Below the pieces are notes generated by a model. The model was not told the DNA's origin and did not search any database. It saw only the letters and a program-made list of their open reading frames with translations. Made by a program: the position numbers and the translations under genes. Positions 55,144 to 64,000 of a DNA stretch of 64,000 nt are shown here, in pieces. This DNA is from Janthinobacterium psychrotolerans (GTDB lineage Bacteria; Pseudomonadota; Gammaproteobacteria; Burkholderiales; Burkholderiaceae_D): assembly GCF_001677885.1 (NCBI RefSeq), contig NZ_LOCQ01000047.1, positions 62,001 to 126,000 of the forward strand. Direction: 5' to 3'. Numbering within the stretch: the stretch's first letter is position 1; each line of letters opens with the position of its first letter.

Positions 55144-55794
55144 TCAGAACTTGAAGTGCGATGGCGGCACGGCTTGCAGCGGCGCCACGCTGGTTTCAAA
55201 TACCTTGCGCGTATCGTAAGCCTTGTCCGAGGTGCGCGTGATCAGGTGCGCCGACATGATCGGTGCTTCGCCGATAATGGCCAGGATGCGCCCGCCCACC
55301 TTGACCTGTTGCAAAACCGCCTCTGGCAGCACCGCCAGGGCGCCCGACATGACGATCACGTCATACGGCGCACCGGCGCTCCAGCCCTGCGCGCCATCGC
55401 CCAGCACCACATTGACATTGGTCACGCCATTGGCGGCCAGGGTCTTCTCGGCCTGCTCTTTCAACTGTGGCAAGATTTCCACGGTGGTCACATGACGCGC
55501 CTTGTGCGCCAGCAAGGCTGCCATGTAGCCGCTGCCGGTGCCGATTTCCAGGACATTTTCGTGCTTTTTGACGGCAACTTCCTGCAAGATGCGCGCTTCG
55601 AGCTTGGGCGTGAACATGCTTTCGCCGCCGCCCAACGGAATTTCGGTATCGATGAAGGCCAGGTTCTTGTACGCGGCAGGGACGAAATCTTCACGCTTGA
55701 CCACGTTCAACAGCTCCAGCACGTCGATATCCAATACGTCCCACGGACGGATTTGCTGTTCGATCATATTGAAGCGGGCTTGTTCGATATTCAT
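55144..55794 (-). CDS. pcm: Protein-L-isoaspartate O-methyltransferase
   Basis: The 216-residue SAM-dependent methyltransferase marks isoaspartyl residues for repair. Motif I is VLEIGTGSGYMAALLA; IPLGGGESMFTPKLEARILQ is the PIMT-type pre-motif. The N-terminus MNIEQARFNMIEQQIRPWDVLD is typical of the TolC-linked Burkholderiales subgroup. In this subgroup methyltransferase activity is assumed from homology only. Confidence 0.9.
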   Translation of the reverse strand: MNIEQARFNMIEQQIRPWDVLDIDVLELLNVVKREDFVPAAYKNLAFIDTEIPLGGGESMFTPKLEARILQEVAVKKHENVLEIGTGSGYMAALLAHKARHVTTVEILPQLKEQAEKTLAANGVTNVNVVLGDGAQGWSAGAPYDVIVMSGALAVLPEAVLQQVKVGGRILAIIGEAPIMSAHLITRTSDKAYDTRKVFETSVAPLQAVPPSHFKF

Positions 55795-55959
55795 CTTTGG
55801 ACTCGGTAAGTGAAGTAATAATCCGCCATTTTATCGTTGAACTGGCTGAAAGCACATGTTAACCATAAAGCGGGGCGTTGGAGGAAATTTGCGACGATCT
55901 GCAGATTTGAGGGGGTGAACCATGTAAAGGCATAACTGAACGGTAACATTGCCCGAGGC

Positions 55960-56610
55960 TCAAGCGCCCACCGGCGGCGTCAACTGCAGTCCGCGCAGGC
56001 TCATGTCGATAAAGGTATTGAGATAGGCGACGGGATCGATGTGGTTCACATCGCAGGGCAGGAAGGAATGCGTCCACATGATCAGCATGGTCATTGGCGC
56101 GCACAGGATGGCGCTGACCAGCACCGGATCGACCTGGCGAAACTCGCCGCGCCGCATGCCGCGCTCGATCAGGCTGGCAATCAGGGCATTGCCACGTTGC
56201 ACGACTTCTTCATTGTAAAATTGCGCCAGTTCCGGAAAATTGTTGTTTTCCGCCATCATCAGCTTGGTCAGACCGGCCAGCCTGGTGGCGCCGAATTCTT
56301 CCCACCATTGCATCATCATGCTGCGCAACAGCTCGCTGCTGCTGGCGTCCGACGTGGCCATGCTGGCTTCCGCTTCGCCGATCGAATGGACAATATTGTC
56401 GCGCACTACGGCCTTGAACAGCTCCTGCTTGTTTTCAAAATACAGGTACAAAGTGCCTTTCGACACGCCGGCCCGCTTGGCCACGTCTTCCAGGCGCGTC
56501 GAGGCAAAGCCGCGTTCGACAAACAGGTCGAGCGCCGCTGCCAGCAGTTCCTGCGGCCGCGCATCCTTGCGCCGCTCCCAGCGCGGCTTGCTGTCGATCG
56601 GGACTTCCAT
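55960..56610 (-). CDS. TetR family transcriptional regulator
   Basis: The 216-residue repressor has an N-terminal helix-turn-helix (ELLAAALDLFVERGFASTRLEDVAKRAGVSKGTLYLYFENKQELFKAVV) and an all-helical ligand domain. Its position beside pcm-rhodanese-tolC suggests control of efflux, but no operator was confirmed. A GGAATCACC segment serves as ribosome-binding site. Confidence 0.92.
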   Translation of the reverse strand: MEVPIDSKPRWERRKDARPQELLAAALDLFVERGFASTRLEDVAKRAGVSKGTLYLYFENKQELFKAVVRDNIVHSIGEAEASMATSDASSSELLRSMMMQWWEEFGATRLAGLTKLMMAENNNFPELAQFYNEEVVQRGNALIASLIERGMRRGEFRQVDPVLVSAILCAPMTMLIMWTHSFLPCDVNHIDPVAYLNTFIDMSLRGLQLTPPVGA

Positions 56611-56718
56611 AGGTGATTCCGGTAACTTACTTTTGAGTCATTAATCTTAGACGTGTATACAAGCAAGGTCAAGGCTGATCGCCGTTCGTTGGACGACACA
56701 TAAGCTTGCACTGCTCTT

Positions 56719-58746
56719 TCACGTTGCGGCGATGAGATGCATATCAGACCACAGCAGGTAGTCCTCTTCGCTCACCTCAGTCAGTGCGGCATGGCCGTCG
56801 TAGCGGTAGAACCGTTGCTTGTCGCGCGCATGGCGATCATCGAGGAACACCAACGTGGCCAGGTCGACGCGCCTGGCGCTCACCGGGCTGCGGCCGCAAA
56901 ACAATTTACGCGTGCCCAGCTGCAGGAAATGCGGATGTGGCACCGAGACTTCTTCCGGGCTGAACGCGACATCGAGTGGCTTGCCATCGAACATCATCAA
57001 CGTGGAATTGAACGCATAAGTGCCTAGTATCTGTGTATTGTCGGGATCGAGGTGTTTTTTAGCCTGCCCCCTGTAGTAAACGGCACGGCTATCCTTGGCC
57101 CATCCATGACCGCAGCTGACGAAGGTGGCAATGTCAGCCTTGAGAATGGGCTGAGGACAGTGATAGAAAATTCGGTGGCAATAGACTGTTTTACCGTCAC
57201 TGAGGTAAGTCGAATCGAATGCGGTGAAATGTTCCACAGACTCGGTCGAAAACCGTTCAGGCACATCTCTGTCAGCGCAATGATAGGGGATCAGATACAA
57301 GCCATTGACATCGCCGCACAGATGTTCACCCACCAACTTGAAACTGGCCGCATCCAGTCCGGTGATAGGCCGTCCATGAAAGTACACCTGCCGGCCCAGT
57401 TCGAAGCCAAGACCGATGACACGCCGCGCCGGGATGTCTTCCTGTAGTGCCGCGTGCGCCTTGTCCTGCGCCTGCAAGCGGTGCCACCAGTAATCTGTCA
57501 GTTGCGGATGCGCCTCGAAAAATGGCGTCCACTCCAGCTGCATGGCCTCGTCGAGTACACCGTCGCTGCCCAGTGGCCCGTTTCGGTCGCCCACCAGTAC
57601 CGGCGAGTAATCGCGTCCTGCATGATATAACTGCGCCACCACGAAACTGTCCACATCCACCTGCAGCGGTTTGTTGCGACAGTAAGCACGCTGATGGTCG
57701 CGGTAAAAGTCGAAGCCGAGGTGTTGAAAGCTGGGGCCGTGAGCGCCACGCACACGCGTCCCTGCCGCGTAAACAAACTGATCATCCACGGCAAGATACT
57801 CGTGCTGATATTGACTCTCAGACACTACCCGGCCGGCCTCGTCAAATTCCGCTTGCCGGCAGTTGAGCAATTGGAAATTGCCCATATGGCGAATCGACTT
57901 CCCCGTCAAATAATACGCTCGTTGCCCATCCTTGGCATAACGTTCGTTAAGTACGGTGAATGTGGCCAGATCGGCATTGTCAATACGGTAAAAGTATTCG
58001 TATGCAACGCTCGATCCCTGCTGTGCCTGCACGATAATCGACACGCCATCCGTCCCCCAGCGCCGCGCAAGCATGCGAAAGCCATCAGGATTGGCGATGG
58101 GCAAAGGTGTGCCGTCCTTCTGGTGCAATCGCTGATAGCCTCGGTAGACTTGTCCGTTGATCACCCGGTAAGCGGGGTGATTGGTATAACGGATCTGGTC
58201 GTGCGCATTCGCGATCACCTTTCCAGACAAAAACACATTCACGCCATCGCTGAACAGCGCGCACTCGGCTGATACAAAAGCTGGCGCCGGCTCGAGCAAA
58301 GCAAGATCCTGGTGCTTTACATCAACCATCAAGGTCACCGAATAATCATCAAACCAATACGCGCTGCACTGGTCACGCCAGTAATGGCAAGACAGGTTTT
58401 CCAGAATGCCGTTGAAACGAAACGGCAACGCCTGCACCGCATGGTAGCCATATCGCGCAAGGTACTGCGGCAGCAGGTAGTAATCACGCTGACTATCGCG
58501 CAACAAACCCGGACAGGTCCGATGTCGCCAGACTCTTTGCCGCACACACAATGGCGACGGCGGAAAATGCCGGGCACTTGCCTCTTGCGCGATCTCCAAG
58601 GGCGGCTTTCCTGCCGGCGCGAGCATGATGTATATCTCGCGGGCACTCTCGTCCCCCAGTAAGGCCCCGACCATAAACGCGAAGTCCCCGTGCCATTCAA
58701 GCTCAAGTGGCTCCCACTGCGCAGCATCGGCATCTGGCGTCGTCAT
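56719..58746 (-). CDS. DKNYY-repeat protein of unknown function
   Basis: The 675-residue protein has many KD-x(3,5)-YY-x-G and D-x(3)-F repeats (YAKDGQRAYYLTG, WAKDSRAVYYRGQ, YLSDGKTVYCHRI), the DKNYY family pattern. No signal peptide, membrane segment or catalytic motif is seen. Base composition is visibly lower in GC than flanking genes, which suggests acquisition by transfer. The start MTTPDADAAQWEPLELEW at 58746 is preferred although its ribosome-binding site is weak; the frame is open 45 codons further up. It may be a defence or immunity-type protein, but nothing here proves it. Confidence 0.75.
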   Translation of the reverse strand: MTTPDADAAQWEPLELEWHGDFAFMVGALLGDESAREIYIMLAPAGKPPLEIAQEASARHFPPSPLCVRQRVWRHRTCPGLLRDSQRDYYLLPQYLARYGYHAVQALPFRFNGILENLSCHYWRDQCSAYWFDDYSVTLMVDVKHQDLALLEPAPAFVSAECALFSDGVNVFLSGKVIANAHDQIRYTNHPAYRVINGQVYRGYQRLHQKDGTPLPIANPDGFRMLARRWGTDGVSIIVQAQQGSSVAYEYFYRIDNADLATFTVLNERYAKDGQRAYYLTGKSIRHMGNFQLLNCRQAEFDEAGRVVSESQYQHEYLAVDDQFVYAAGTRVRGAHGPSFQHLGFDFYRDHQRAYCRNKPLQVDVDSFVVAQLYHAGRDYSPVLVGDRNGPLGSDGVLDEAMQLEWTPFFEAHPQLTDYWWHRLQAQDKAHAALQEDIPARRVIGLGFELGRQVYFHGRPITGLDAASFKLVGEHLCGDVNGLYLIPYHCADRDVPERFSTESVEHFTAFDSTYLSDGKTVYCHRIFYHCPQPILKADIATFVSCGHGWAKDSRAVYYRGQAKKHLDPDNTQILGTYAFNSTLMMFDGKPLDVAFSPEEVSVPHPHFLQLGTRKLFCGRSPVSARRVDLATLVFLDDRHARDKQRFYRYDGHAALTEVSEEDYLLWSDMHLIAAT

Positions 58747-58800
58747 CGTTGCATTCCAGGATAATAAGTGGGCAGCATAACCTTTTTGCAAGAAAGACCG

Positions 58801-58938
58801 CACACTGCGGGTACAGTGCTTGTGCTCGGCAGCGCCATCGTCGATATTTTCAGGCTGGAAAACGGCAAGATCGTCGAACACCGGGATGTGAGGCAGGCGG
58901 TTCCTGAAAAAACCGCCAGCGGCAATCCCATGTTCTGA
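58801..58938 (+). pseudogene. Truncated 3' end of a SnoaL/NTF2-like gene
   Basis: In one plus-strand frame the sequence reads IVDIFRLENGKIVEHRDV, then VPEKTASGNPMF and a TGA at 58936-58938. This is the canonical C-terminus of SnoaL-like (NTF2-fold) proteins, for which ~120-140 residues are usual. Upstream the frame is closed by two stops (58772-58777), so about two thirds of the gene is missing. Confidence 0.8.
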
Positions 58939-59049
58939 TCATATCCTGACGAGGTTGTGCATGGCCGGCGGCGGCTGGCGCCGGCTCGGATAAAGCACAT
59001 TGAAGCCATGGCCGGAGCTGTGGTATTGCGCCAGCACCGGCAGCAAGTC
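58939..59049 (-). pseudogene. Truncated 3' end of a LysR-type regulator gene
   Basis: On the minus strand 36 codons end at TGA (58941-58939) and read DLLPVLAQYHSSGHGFNVLYPSRR followed by PPPAMHNLVRI. This matches the conserved end of LysR effector domains (L-x-V-L ... Y-P-S-R-R ... P). The frame has a stop immediately upstream. Its stop codon abuts that of the SnoaL fragment. Confidence 0.5.
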
Positions 59050-59391
59050 ATCACGGCGTCAAGCTGCTGCAATTGCTCCAGGCTGACGGGGCTGTCGCAC
59101 GCGGTGACACGCCCTTCGTGCCGGGCTTGGCCGTGCAACATCCGCACGCGCTGTTCATGCGCCACTATTCATACACACCAGCCAGGCTGCGCTGGATCAG
59201 GGCGAAGCCGAGATCCGCCGCATCGGCGTGCAATTGCGGCGCGACGGACGCATCTGATCGCGGAAAAATTGACTTCAGTGCGGTCCTGTCCAGATCCCCG
59301 GCTTTTTCTCGCCGGCATAGCCTTATGATGGATTTGCAATGTTGCCTTATCGCCTGCCTGTACCGGCAGGCGGGAATCAGAAAGGATCGAG

Positions 59392-60897
59392 ATGTTCAAG
59401 ACCGCCGGCGAGCTGCTGCGCCATTTCAAGGAAGCCGTGCCCTTTCGCCTGGGGCCGGCCGTCATTTCCACCATCGTGCTGGTGACCCTGCTGTTGCTGC
59501 CGACACCCGACGGCTTGACGGCCAAGGCCTGGGCGCTGGTGGCGATTTTTCTCACCACCATCGTCGCCATCATTTTGAAGGTGATGCCGATCGGCGTGAT
59601 GGCCATGATGGCGATCGTGATCGTCTCGCTGTCGCAAGTGACCGCCACCTCGTCCAAGGGCGCCATTACCGATGCGCTGAGCAGTTTTGCCAATCCGCTG
59701 ATCTGGCTGATCGTGGTCGCCATCTTGATTTCGCGCGGCCTGAAAAAAACCGGCCTGGGCAGCCGCATCGGCCTGCTGTTCATCTCCCTGCTGGGCAAGC
59801 GCACCATCGGCATCGGCTATGGCCTGGCGATCTGCGAACTGGTGCTGGCGCCTTTTACGCCCAGCAACACGGCGCGCGGCGGCGGCATCGTGCACCCGAT
59901 CATGAAGTCGATCGCCAACGCGTTCGACTCCGACCCGGCCAAGGGCACCGAGCGCAAGGTCGGCACCTACCTGGCGCTGGTCAACTACCACGCCAACCCG
60001 ATCACCTCGGCCATGTTCCTGACGGCCACCGCACCCAATCCGCTGGTGGTCGATTACGTGGCCAGGGTCAGCAACCAGGGCTTTCACCTGAGCTGGACCA
60101 CCTGGGCACTGTGCATGCTGCTGCCGGGCCTGGTGTGCCTGCTGGTGATGCCACTGGTGATTTACTTGCTGTCGCCGCCGGAGCTGAAAGCCACGCCGGA
60201 CGCGGTCGACTATGCAAAAAGCGAACTGAAAACCATGGGCCCGCTGTCGTCCGCCGAAAAAGTCATGCTGGGCACCTTTGGCCTGCTGCTGGTGCTGTGG
60301 GCCAATGTGCCAGCCATGCTGTTTGGCCCCGCCTTTTCGCTCGACCCGACGGTGGTCGCCTTTGTCGGCCTGTTCGTGCTGATCATTACCGGCACCATCG
60401 ATTGGGACGACGTGCTGTCGGAGAAAAGCGCGTGGGACACCCTGGTGTGGTTTGGCGCCTTGGTGATGATGGCCGAGCAGCTGAACAAGACCGGCGTGAT
60501 CGCCTGGTTCTCCGCCGGCATGAAGGGCGCCATCGTCGCCAGCGGCATGGACTGGCTGCCGGTGGCTGGCGTACTGGTGCTGGTATTCGTGTTTTCGCAC
60601 TATTTCTTTGCCAGCACCACGGCCCATATCAGCGCCATGCTGCTGGCCTTCCTGACGGTCGGCGCGCAGCTGATTCCGCCCGAGTATTTGATTCCTTTCA
60701 TGCTGATGATGACGGCCGGTTCCGCCATCATGATGACCCTGACCCACTACGCCACCGGCACCTCGCCCATCATCTTTGGCAGCGGCTATGTGACGATGGG
60801 CAACTGGTGGCGCACGGGATTGATCATGTGCCTGGTCGAACTGGCGATTTTTGCCGTGGTGGGCACCACCTGGTGGAAGGTGCTGGGCTACTGGTAA
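59392..60897 (+). CDS. DASS family divalent anion:Na+ symporter
   Basis: The 501-residue inner-membrane symporter (SLC13 type) has about 12 helices and both substrate-binding motifs: APFTPSNTARGGGIVHPI and THYATGTSPIIFGSGY. Likely substrates are di- or tricarboxylates such as succinate, malate, 2-oxoglutarate or citrate. It stands alone; about 145 bp separate its stop from the next start. The ATG at 59392 follows an AAGGA-type ribosome-binding site. Confidence 0.92.
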   Translation: MFKTAGELLRHFKEAVPFRLGPAVISTIVLVTLLLLPTPDGLTAKAWALVAIFLTTIVAIILKVMPIGVMAMMAIVIVSLSQVTATSSKGAITDALSSFANPLIWLIVVAILISRGLKKTGLGSRIGLLFISLLGKRTIGIGYGLAICELVLAPFTPSNTARGGGIVHPIMKSIANAFDSDPAKGTERKVGTYLALVNYHANPITSAMFLTATAPNPLVVDYVARVSNQGFHLSWTTWALCMLLPGLVCLLVMPLVIYLLSPPELKATPDAVDYAKSELKTMGPLSSAEKVMLGTFGLLLVLWANVPAMLFGPAFSLDPTVVAFVGLFVLIITGTIDWDDVLSEKSAWDTLVWFGALVMMAEQLNKTGVIAWFSAGMKGAIVASGMDWLPVAGVLVLVFVFSHYFFASTTAHISAMLLAFLTVGAQLIPPEYLIPFMLMMTAGSAIMMTLTHYATGTSPIIFGSGYVTMGNWWRTGLIMCLVELAIFAVVGTTWWKVLGYW

Positions 60898-61044
60898 GCG
60901 CAGTTCAGCCCCCGTTTTGCGCAGTTCATCGCATTGCGCTACAGGCAGCAGGGGCACTTTGTTATCTTGCTATCGACAGCACGGCAGCCGCAACGCGGCC
61001 GCCGGCTTTTTTCATTCAACGATAACAATCCAAAAGGAAATATC

Positions 61045-61923
61045 ATGCGTGCTTTGCTGGCCCTGTGCTGCGCCGTCGCCCTTGGCGGCTGCGCCATCGT
61101 CATCAACCCTAACGACGGTGATGTACGCTATGTTGGCAACTCGGGTGGCAAGACCATCGACGGCAACCAACAACGGGGCCGCGACGAGCGCCCCGTCAGC
61201 AGCGTGACGGCACTCGATATCGGCAACCTTAACTGGCTCGACGTCCGCATCGATGTGCGCGTCGGCCCGGCGCCGTCGCTGGTGATCGAAGCGGACAGCA
61301 ATCTGCTGCCGCTGATCCACAGCGAAGCGAGCGGCAACACCCTGCGCATCTGGAGCGATGCCAATCTGCGCCGCAGCAATGAGATCCGTATCACCTACAC
61401 CACGCCGCATCTGAACAAGATCAGCATCACCAGCGGCGGGCGTCTGGTGGCCAGCGGCTTTAACGGCGAAGACCTCAGCCTGGAACAGCGTGGTTCGCTG
61501 AAAACCGAACTGTCAGGCAAGGTCGGCCGCCTTGACCTGGCCAACCATGGTTCGGGCACCATCAACGCGGTGGCGCTGGCCAGCGGCAACAGCGAAGTCG
61601 TCCAGAACGGCTCGGGCCGCATCCACCTGGGCCAGGTACGTGGCGAGCGCGTCAATATCGCCCTCAATGGCTCGGGCAACATCAGCGCCAGCGCCGGCAG
61701 CACTGTGCAGCGCCTGGATGCCAAGGTCAACGGCTCGGGCGATATCGACCTGGCGTCGCTCCGCAGCGAAACAGCCTATCTGGCGAGCAACGGTTCCGGC
61801 GATATCGATGCCACCGCCAGCGGCGAGGTCAACGCCCGCTCCAGCGGCTCGGGCCGCATTACCGTCCATGGCGAGCCGGCCAAACGCACCCTGTCGGGTT
61901 CGCGCGTGCGCGTGGTGCAATAA
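61045..61923 (+). CDS. GIN-domain lipoprotein (DUF2807)
   Basis: The 292-residue protein has a lipoprotein signal peptide with lipobox LGGC (Cys16). The rest is a putative right-handed beta-helix of the DUF2807/GIN type, with repeated NGSG/GSG turns: QNGSGRI, LNGSGNI, VNGSGDI, SNGSGDI, SSGSGRI. These run at a regular interval through the second half. AAAGGAAA precedes the ATG. Function is unknown; the protein is probably in the outer or inner membrane, facing the periplasm. Confidence 0.85.
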   Translation: MRALLALCCAVALGGCAIVINPNDGDVRYVGNSGGKTIDGNQQRGRDERPVSSVTALDIGNLNWLDVRIDVRVGPAPSLVIEADSNLLPLIHSEASGNTLRIWSDANLRRSNEIRITYTTPHLNKISITSGGRLVASGFNGEDLSLEQRGSLKTELSGKVGRLDLANHGSGTINAVALASGNSEVVQNGSGRIHLGQVRGERVNIALNGSGNISASAGSTVQRLDAKVNGSGDIDLASLRSETAYLASNGSGDIDATASGEVNARSSGSGRITVHGEPAKRTLSGSRVRVVQ

Positions 61924-62005
61924 GCGTGGTGCAATAAGGCTGCGCAGCTTGCCGCGGCGGGGGCTTGCTATACTGTCGGCCCTGCCCGCTTTTCACGTCA
62001 CCGCC

Positions 62006-62278
62006 ATGCCAACTTCCGCCCCCCTGGCATGCCGCCCTTCCTGCGGTGCCTGCTGCACCGCCCCCTCGATCACCAGCCCGATACCCGGCATGCCCAATGG
62101 CAAACCGGCCGGCGTGCGCTGCGTGCAGCTGGCCGATGACAATCTGTGCCGCATCTTCGGCCAGCCCGAGCGACCGGCATTTTGCGGCGGGCTGCAACCA
62201 TCTGAAGAAATGTGTGGTGAAAGCCGGGAATATGCGGTGCGCTGGCTGGGCGAGCTGGAGCGCTTGACGGCGCCCTGA
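62006..62278 (+). CDS. YkgJ family cysteine cluster protein
   Basis: The 90-residue protein has Cys9, Cys13, Cys16, Cys17, Cys39, Cys48, Cys60 and Cys70, the YkgJ-type pattern (CRPSCGACC ... GVRCVQL ... LCRIFG-x-PERPAFC). These probably bind a metal or iron-sulfur cluster. Function is unknown. Confidence 0.85.
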   Translation: MPTSAPLACRPSCGACCTAPSITSPIPGMPNGKPAGVRCVQLADDNLCRIFGQPERPAFCGGLQPSEEMCGESREYAVRWLGELERLTAP

Positions 62279-62417
62279 AACATCAGCCTACAGGCCCAGC
62301 GCTACCTTACTTTACCCACTTCAACAGCAGGCATTGCCAGCCCTCGCTCGACCGCGCTTGACGCAATCTGCACGTTTGCGTATATTCATGCGCATTCCTG
62401 CACGATTTAAGTTAACC

Positions 62418-63191
62418 ATGACCGCCAACCTGCTACTCAAACAGCGCCATGCGCTGATCTTGCAACAATTGCAAGCCGATGGCCGGGTGCTGGCGCTGGA
62501 CCTGGCGCGCCAGCTCGAGGTGTCGGAAGACACGATACGGCGCGACCTGCGCGAGATGGCCGCCGCCGGCCTGTGCCAGCGCGTATATGGCGGCGCGCTG
62601 CCGCTGGCGCCCGATGGCGGCAGCCTGACCCAGCGCCAGCATGAAGCACCCGAAAGCAAGGCGCGCCTGGCGCAGTCGGCCGTGTCGCTGGTGCGCGCGG
62701 GGCAGGTGCTGTTTCTCGACGCGGGTTCCACCAACCTGGCGATCGCCACCGCGCTGCCGCCATTGACCTTGACGGTGATCACCAATGCGCCGGCGATCGC
62801 CATGGCGCTGATGGAGCGGCCCGAGATCGAGCTGATCCTGGCCGGCGGACGGGTCGACCGGCGCGCCGGCGCCAGCCTGGGGCCGCAGGCGCTGCGCACG
62901 GTCGAGCGCATGCATCCCGATTTATGCTTTCTCGGCGCATGCGGCGCCGACGCCGAGGCGGGTGTCACCGCTTTTAACTATGACGAGGCCGAATTCAAGC
63001 GCAGCATCGCCGGCGCCAGCCGGGCGGTGGTGGTGGCCGTCACCAGCGACAAGCTGGGCACGGCCGCGCCGTTCGGCGTGCTGGCCACCGGCCTGCTGCA
63101 GCACCTGGTGCTGGAAGCAAATGCCGACGCCGCCCATGTCGCCGCCTTCGAACGGCAGGGCGTGCAGGTGCTGCGCGCCCGCGCCCGCTGA
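62418..63191 (+). CDS. DeoR family transcriptional regulator
   Basis: The 257-residue repressor has an N-terminal helix-turn-helix (RHALILQQLQADGRVLALDLARQLEVSEDTIRRDLREMAAAGLCQRVYGGAL) and the sugar-phosphate sensor domain (LVRAGQVLFLDAGSTNLAIATAL ... CFLGACGADAEAGVTAFNYDEAEFKRSI ... VVVAVTSDKLG). The start MTANLLLKQRHALIL at 62418 follows a GTTAACC context; a start further up would add non-family residues. It lies 30 bp upstream of the MFS gene, so sugar or polyol control of the transporter is likely. Confidence 0.93.
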   Translation: MTANLLLKQRHALILQQLQADGRVLALDLARQLEVSEDTIRRDLREMAAAGLCQRVYGGALPLAPDGGSLTQRQHEAPESKARLAQSAVSLVRAGQVLFLDAGSTNLAIATALPPLTLTVITNAPAIAMALMERPEIELILAGGRVDRRAGASLGPQALRTVERMHPDLCFLGACGADAEAGVTAFNYDEAEFKRSIAGASRAVVVAVTSDKLGTAAPFGVLATGLLQHLVLEANADAAHVAAFERQGVQVLRARAR

Positions 63192-63221
63192 AGTTTTTTC
63201 CCTCTTTTTGAAAAGTCACGC

Positions 63222-64000
63222 CATGCACCTTACCGGTACCCTGCAACAACGCGCCACGCGCCTGGTCTTTTTCGCCGCCGGCTTCGGCATGGCGGCCTGG
63301 GCGCCGCTGGTACCCTACGCCAAGACCCGCCTCGGCCTGGATGAAGCCACCCTCGGCTTTCTGTTGCTGTGCCTGGGCGCAGGTTCCCTGTGCGCCATGC
63401 CATTTACGGGCGTGCTGGCGGCCCGCTTCGGCTGCCGCAGCGTGATCCTGTGCGCCGGCGCCGTGTTGATCGCCGTACTGCCCGGGCTGGCGCTGGCCGC
63501 CACGCCGCTGCAGCTGGGCCTGGTGCTGCTGACCTTTGGCGCCGCCATGGGCACCATGGACGTGGCCATGAATATCCAGGCCGTGATCATTGAAAAAGCC
63601 AATGGCGGCGCGATGATGTCGGGCTTTCATGCATTGTTCAGCGTGGGCGGCTTTGCCGGCGCGGCCTGCATGGCCATGCTGCTGTGGCTGGGCCTGACAC
63701 CGGCCTGGTCCTGCGTGGTGCTCATGGCCGTGCTCGCCGCCGTGATGGGCGCCTCGCAAGGCCACTTGCTGCGCACCGTCTCGGCCAGCGGCGAAAAGAC
63801 GCCGCTGTTCGTCATGCCACATGGCGCCGTGATCCTGATCGGCCTGCTGTGCTTTATCGTGTTCCTGGCCGAAGGCGCCGTGCTCGACTGGAGCGCCCTG
63901 TTCCTGACCGGCATGCGCGGCCTCGACGAAGCCAAGGGCGGCCTGGGCTACGCCGCGTTCGCCATCGCCATGACCGTCGGCCGCTTTACCGGCGACAAGG
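63222..64000 (+). CDS. MFS transporter, YbjJ/FucP-like (3' end outside window)
   Basis: About 259 codons are visible from the ATG at 63222. Seven to eight helices can be seen, with MAAWAPLVPYAKTRLGLDEATLGFLLLCLGAGSLCAMPFTGVLAARFG and GTMDVAMNIQAVIIEKANGGAMMSGFHALFSVGGFAGA typical of the YbjJ/MFS inner-membrane group. No stop codon before the window edge. Probably controlled by the adjacent DeoR regulator. Substrate is unknown. Confidence 0.88.

Larger units (their letters stand above)
58747..59391. other. Degenerate 645-bp region between DKNYY and DASS transporter genes
   Basis: It holds the two truncated 3' gene ends listed separately and about 340 bp beyond 59049 where no gene was recognised. 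One plus-strand frame ending at 59257 (AALDQGEAEIRRIGVQLRRD) reads like protein but could not be assigned and lacks a start. Confidence 0.6.

Noticed and set aside
59073-61025. Long plus-strand frame overlapping the DASS transporter gene in another phase
   Set aside because: It has His/Arg/Gly-rich shadow composition and the DASS frame clearly codes the protein.

Overview
The window is a high-GC chromosomal segment, densely packed and with no rRNA, tRNA, insertion sequence, phage or CRISPR seen. Gene content and order (sucCD; recA-recX; purM/hda/HAD/pcnB/folK/panB; nadK-recN; hemH-grpE-dnaK-dnaJ; pcm-rhodanese-tolC) fit a betaproteobacterium of the Burkholderiales, most likely Oxalobacteraceae (Janthinobacterium/Massilia/Duganella type). 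That assignment is inferred from protein style and synteny; there is no marker gene here to prove it.

Layout. 1-4.5 kb: the 5' end of an exported protein, moaC, a small membrane protein, a type IV pilin-like gene with a clear sigma-54 promoter, sucD/sucC and a DUF2889-like gene. 4.7-8.3 kb: a methyltransferase with a regulatory domain, then recA-recX on the minus strand. A four-copy 54-bp palindromic array separates recA from recX, and a LexA box lies upstream of recA. 8.5-13.1 kb: a translationally coupled operon of response regulator, sensor kinase and small and large subunits of a sodium:solute symporter. 13.2-16.5 kb: an exported S9 peptidase and a PPi-type phosphofructokinase. 16.5-22.1 kb: purM divergent from hda, HAD phosphatase, pcnB, folK and panB.

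22.2-30.4 kb is a minus-strand polyamine locus: puuD, puuA, spuC, potG, potH, potI and an aldehyde dehydrogenase. It would import putrescine and convert it to GABA, but the periplasmic binding protein gene is missing. 30.6-36.6 kb: an MFS exporter, an operon of exported beta-propeller, ECF sigma factor and anti-sigma factor, and gabD. 36.6-40.8 kb: a TRIC/UPF0126 channel divergent from an ArgP-type regulator, poxB and a beta-carbonic anhydrase. 40.9-48.9 kb: dnaJ, dnaK, grpE (with a sigma-32 promoter), hemH, recN and nadK (with a LexA box). 49.1-56.6 kb: a small disordered protein, a PQQ-type sugar dehydrogenase, osmC, gloA, a LysR/DMT-transporter divergent pair, tolC, rhodanese, pcm and a TetR regulator.

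56.7-59.4 kb is the most accessory-looking part. A DKNYY-repeat protein of visibly lower GC sits beside the truncated 3' ends of two genes (SnoaL-like and LysR-like). 59.4-64 kb: a DASS anion:Na+ symporter, a GIN-domain lipoprotein, a YkgJ-type cysteine cluster protein, a DeoR regulator and an MFS transporter cut by the window edge.

The strongest non-coding signals are a dispersed REP-like palindrome family at four loci (recA-recX, panB/aldehyde dehydrogenase, MFS/anti-sigma, hemH/grpE), two exact LexA boxes, one sigma-54 and one sigma-32 promoter, and a LysR-type operator.
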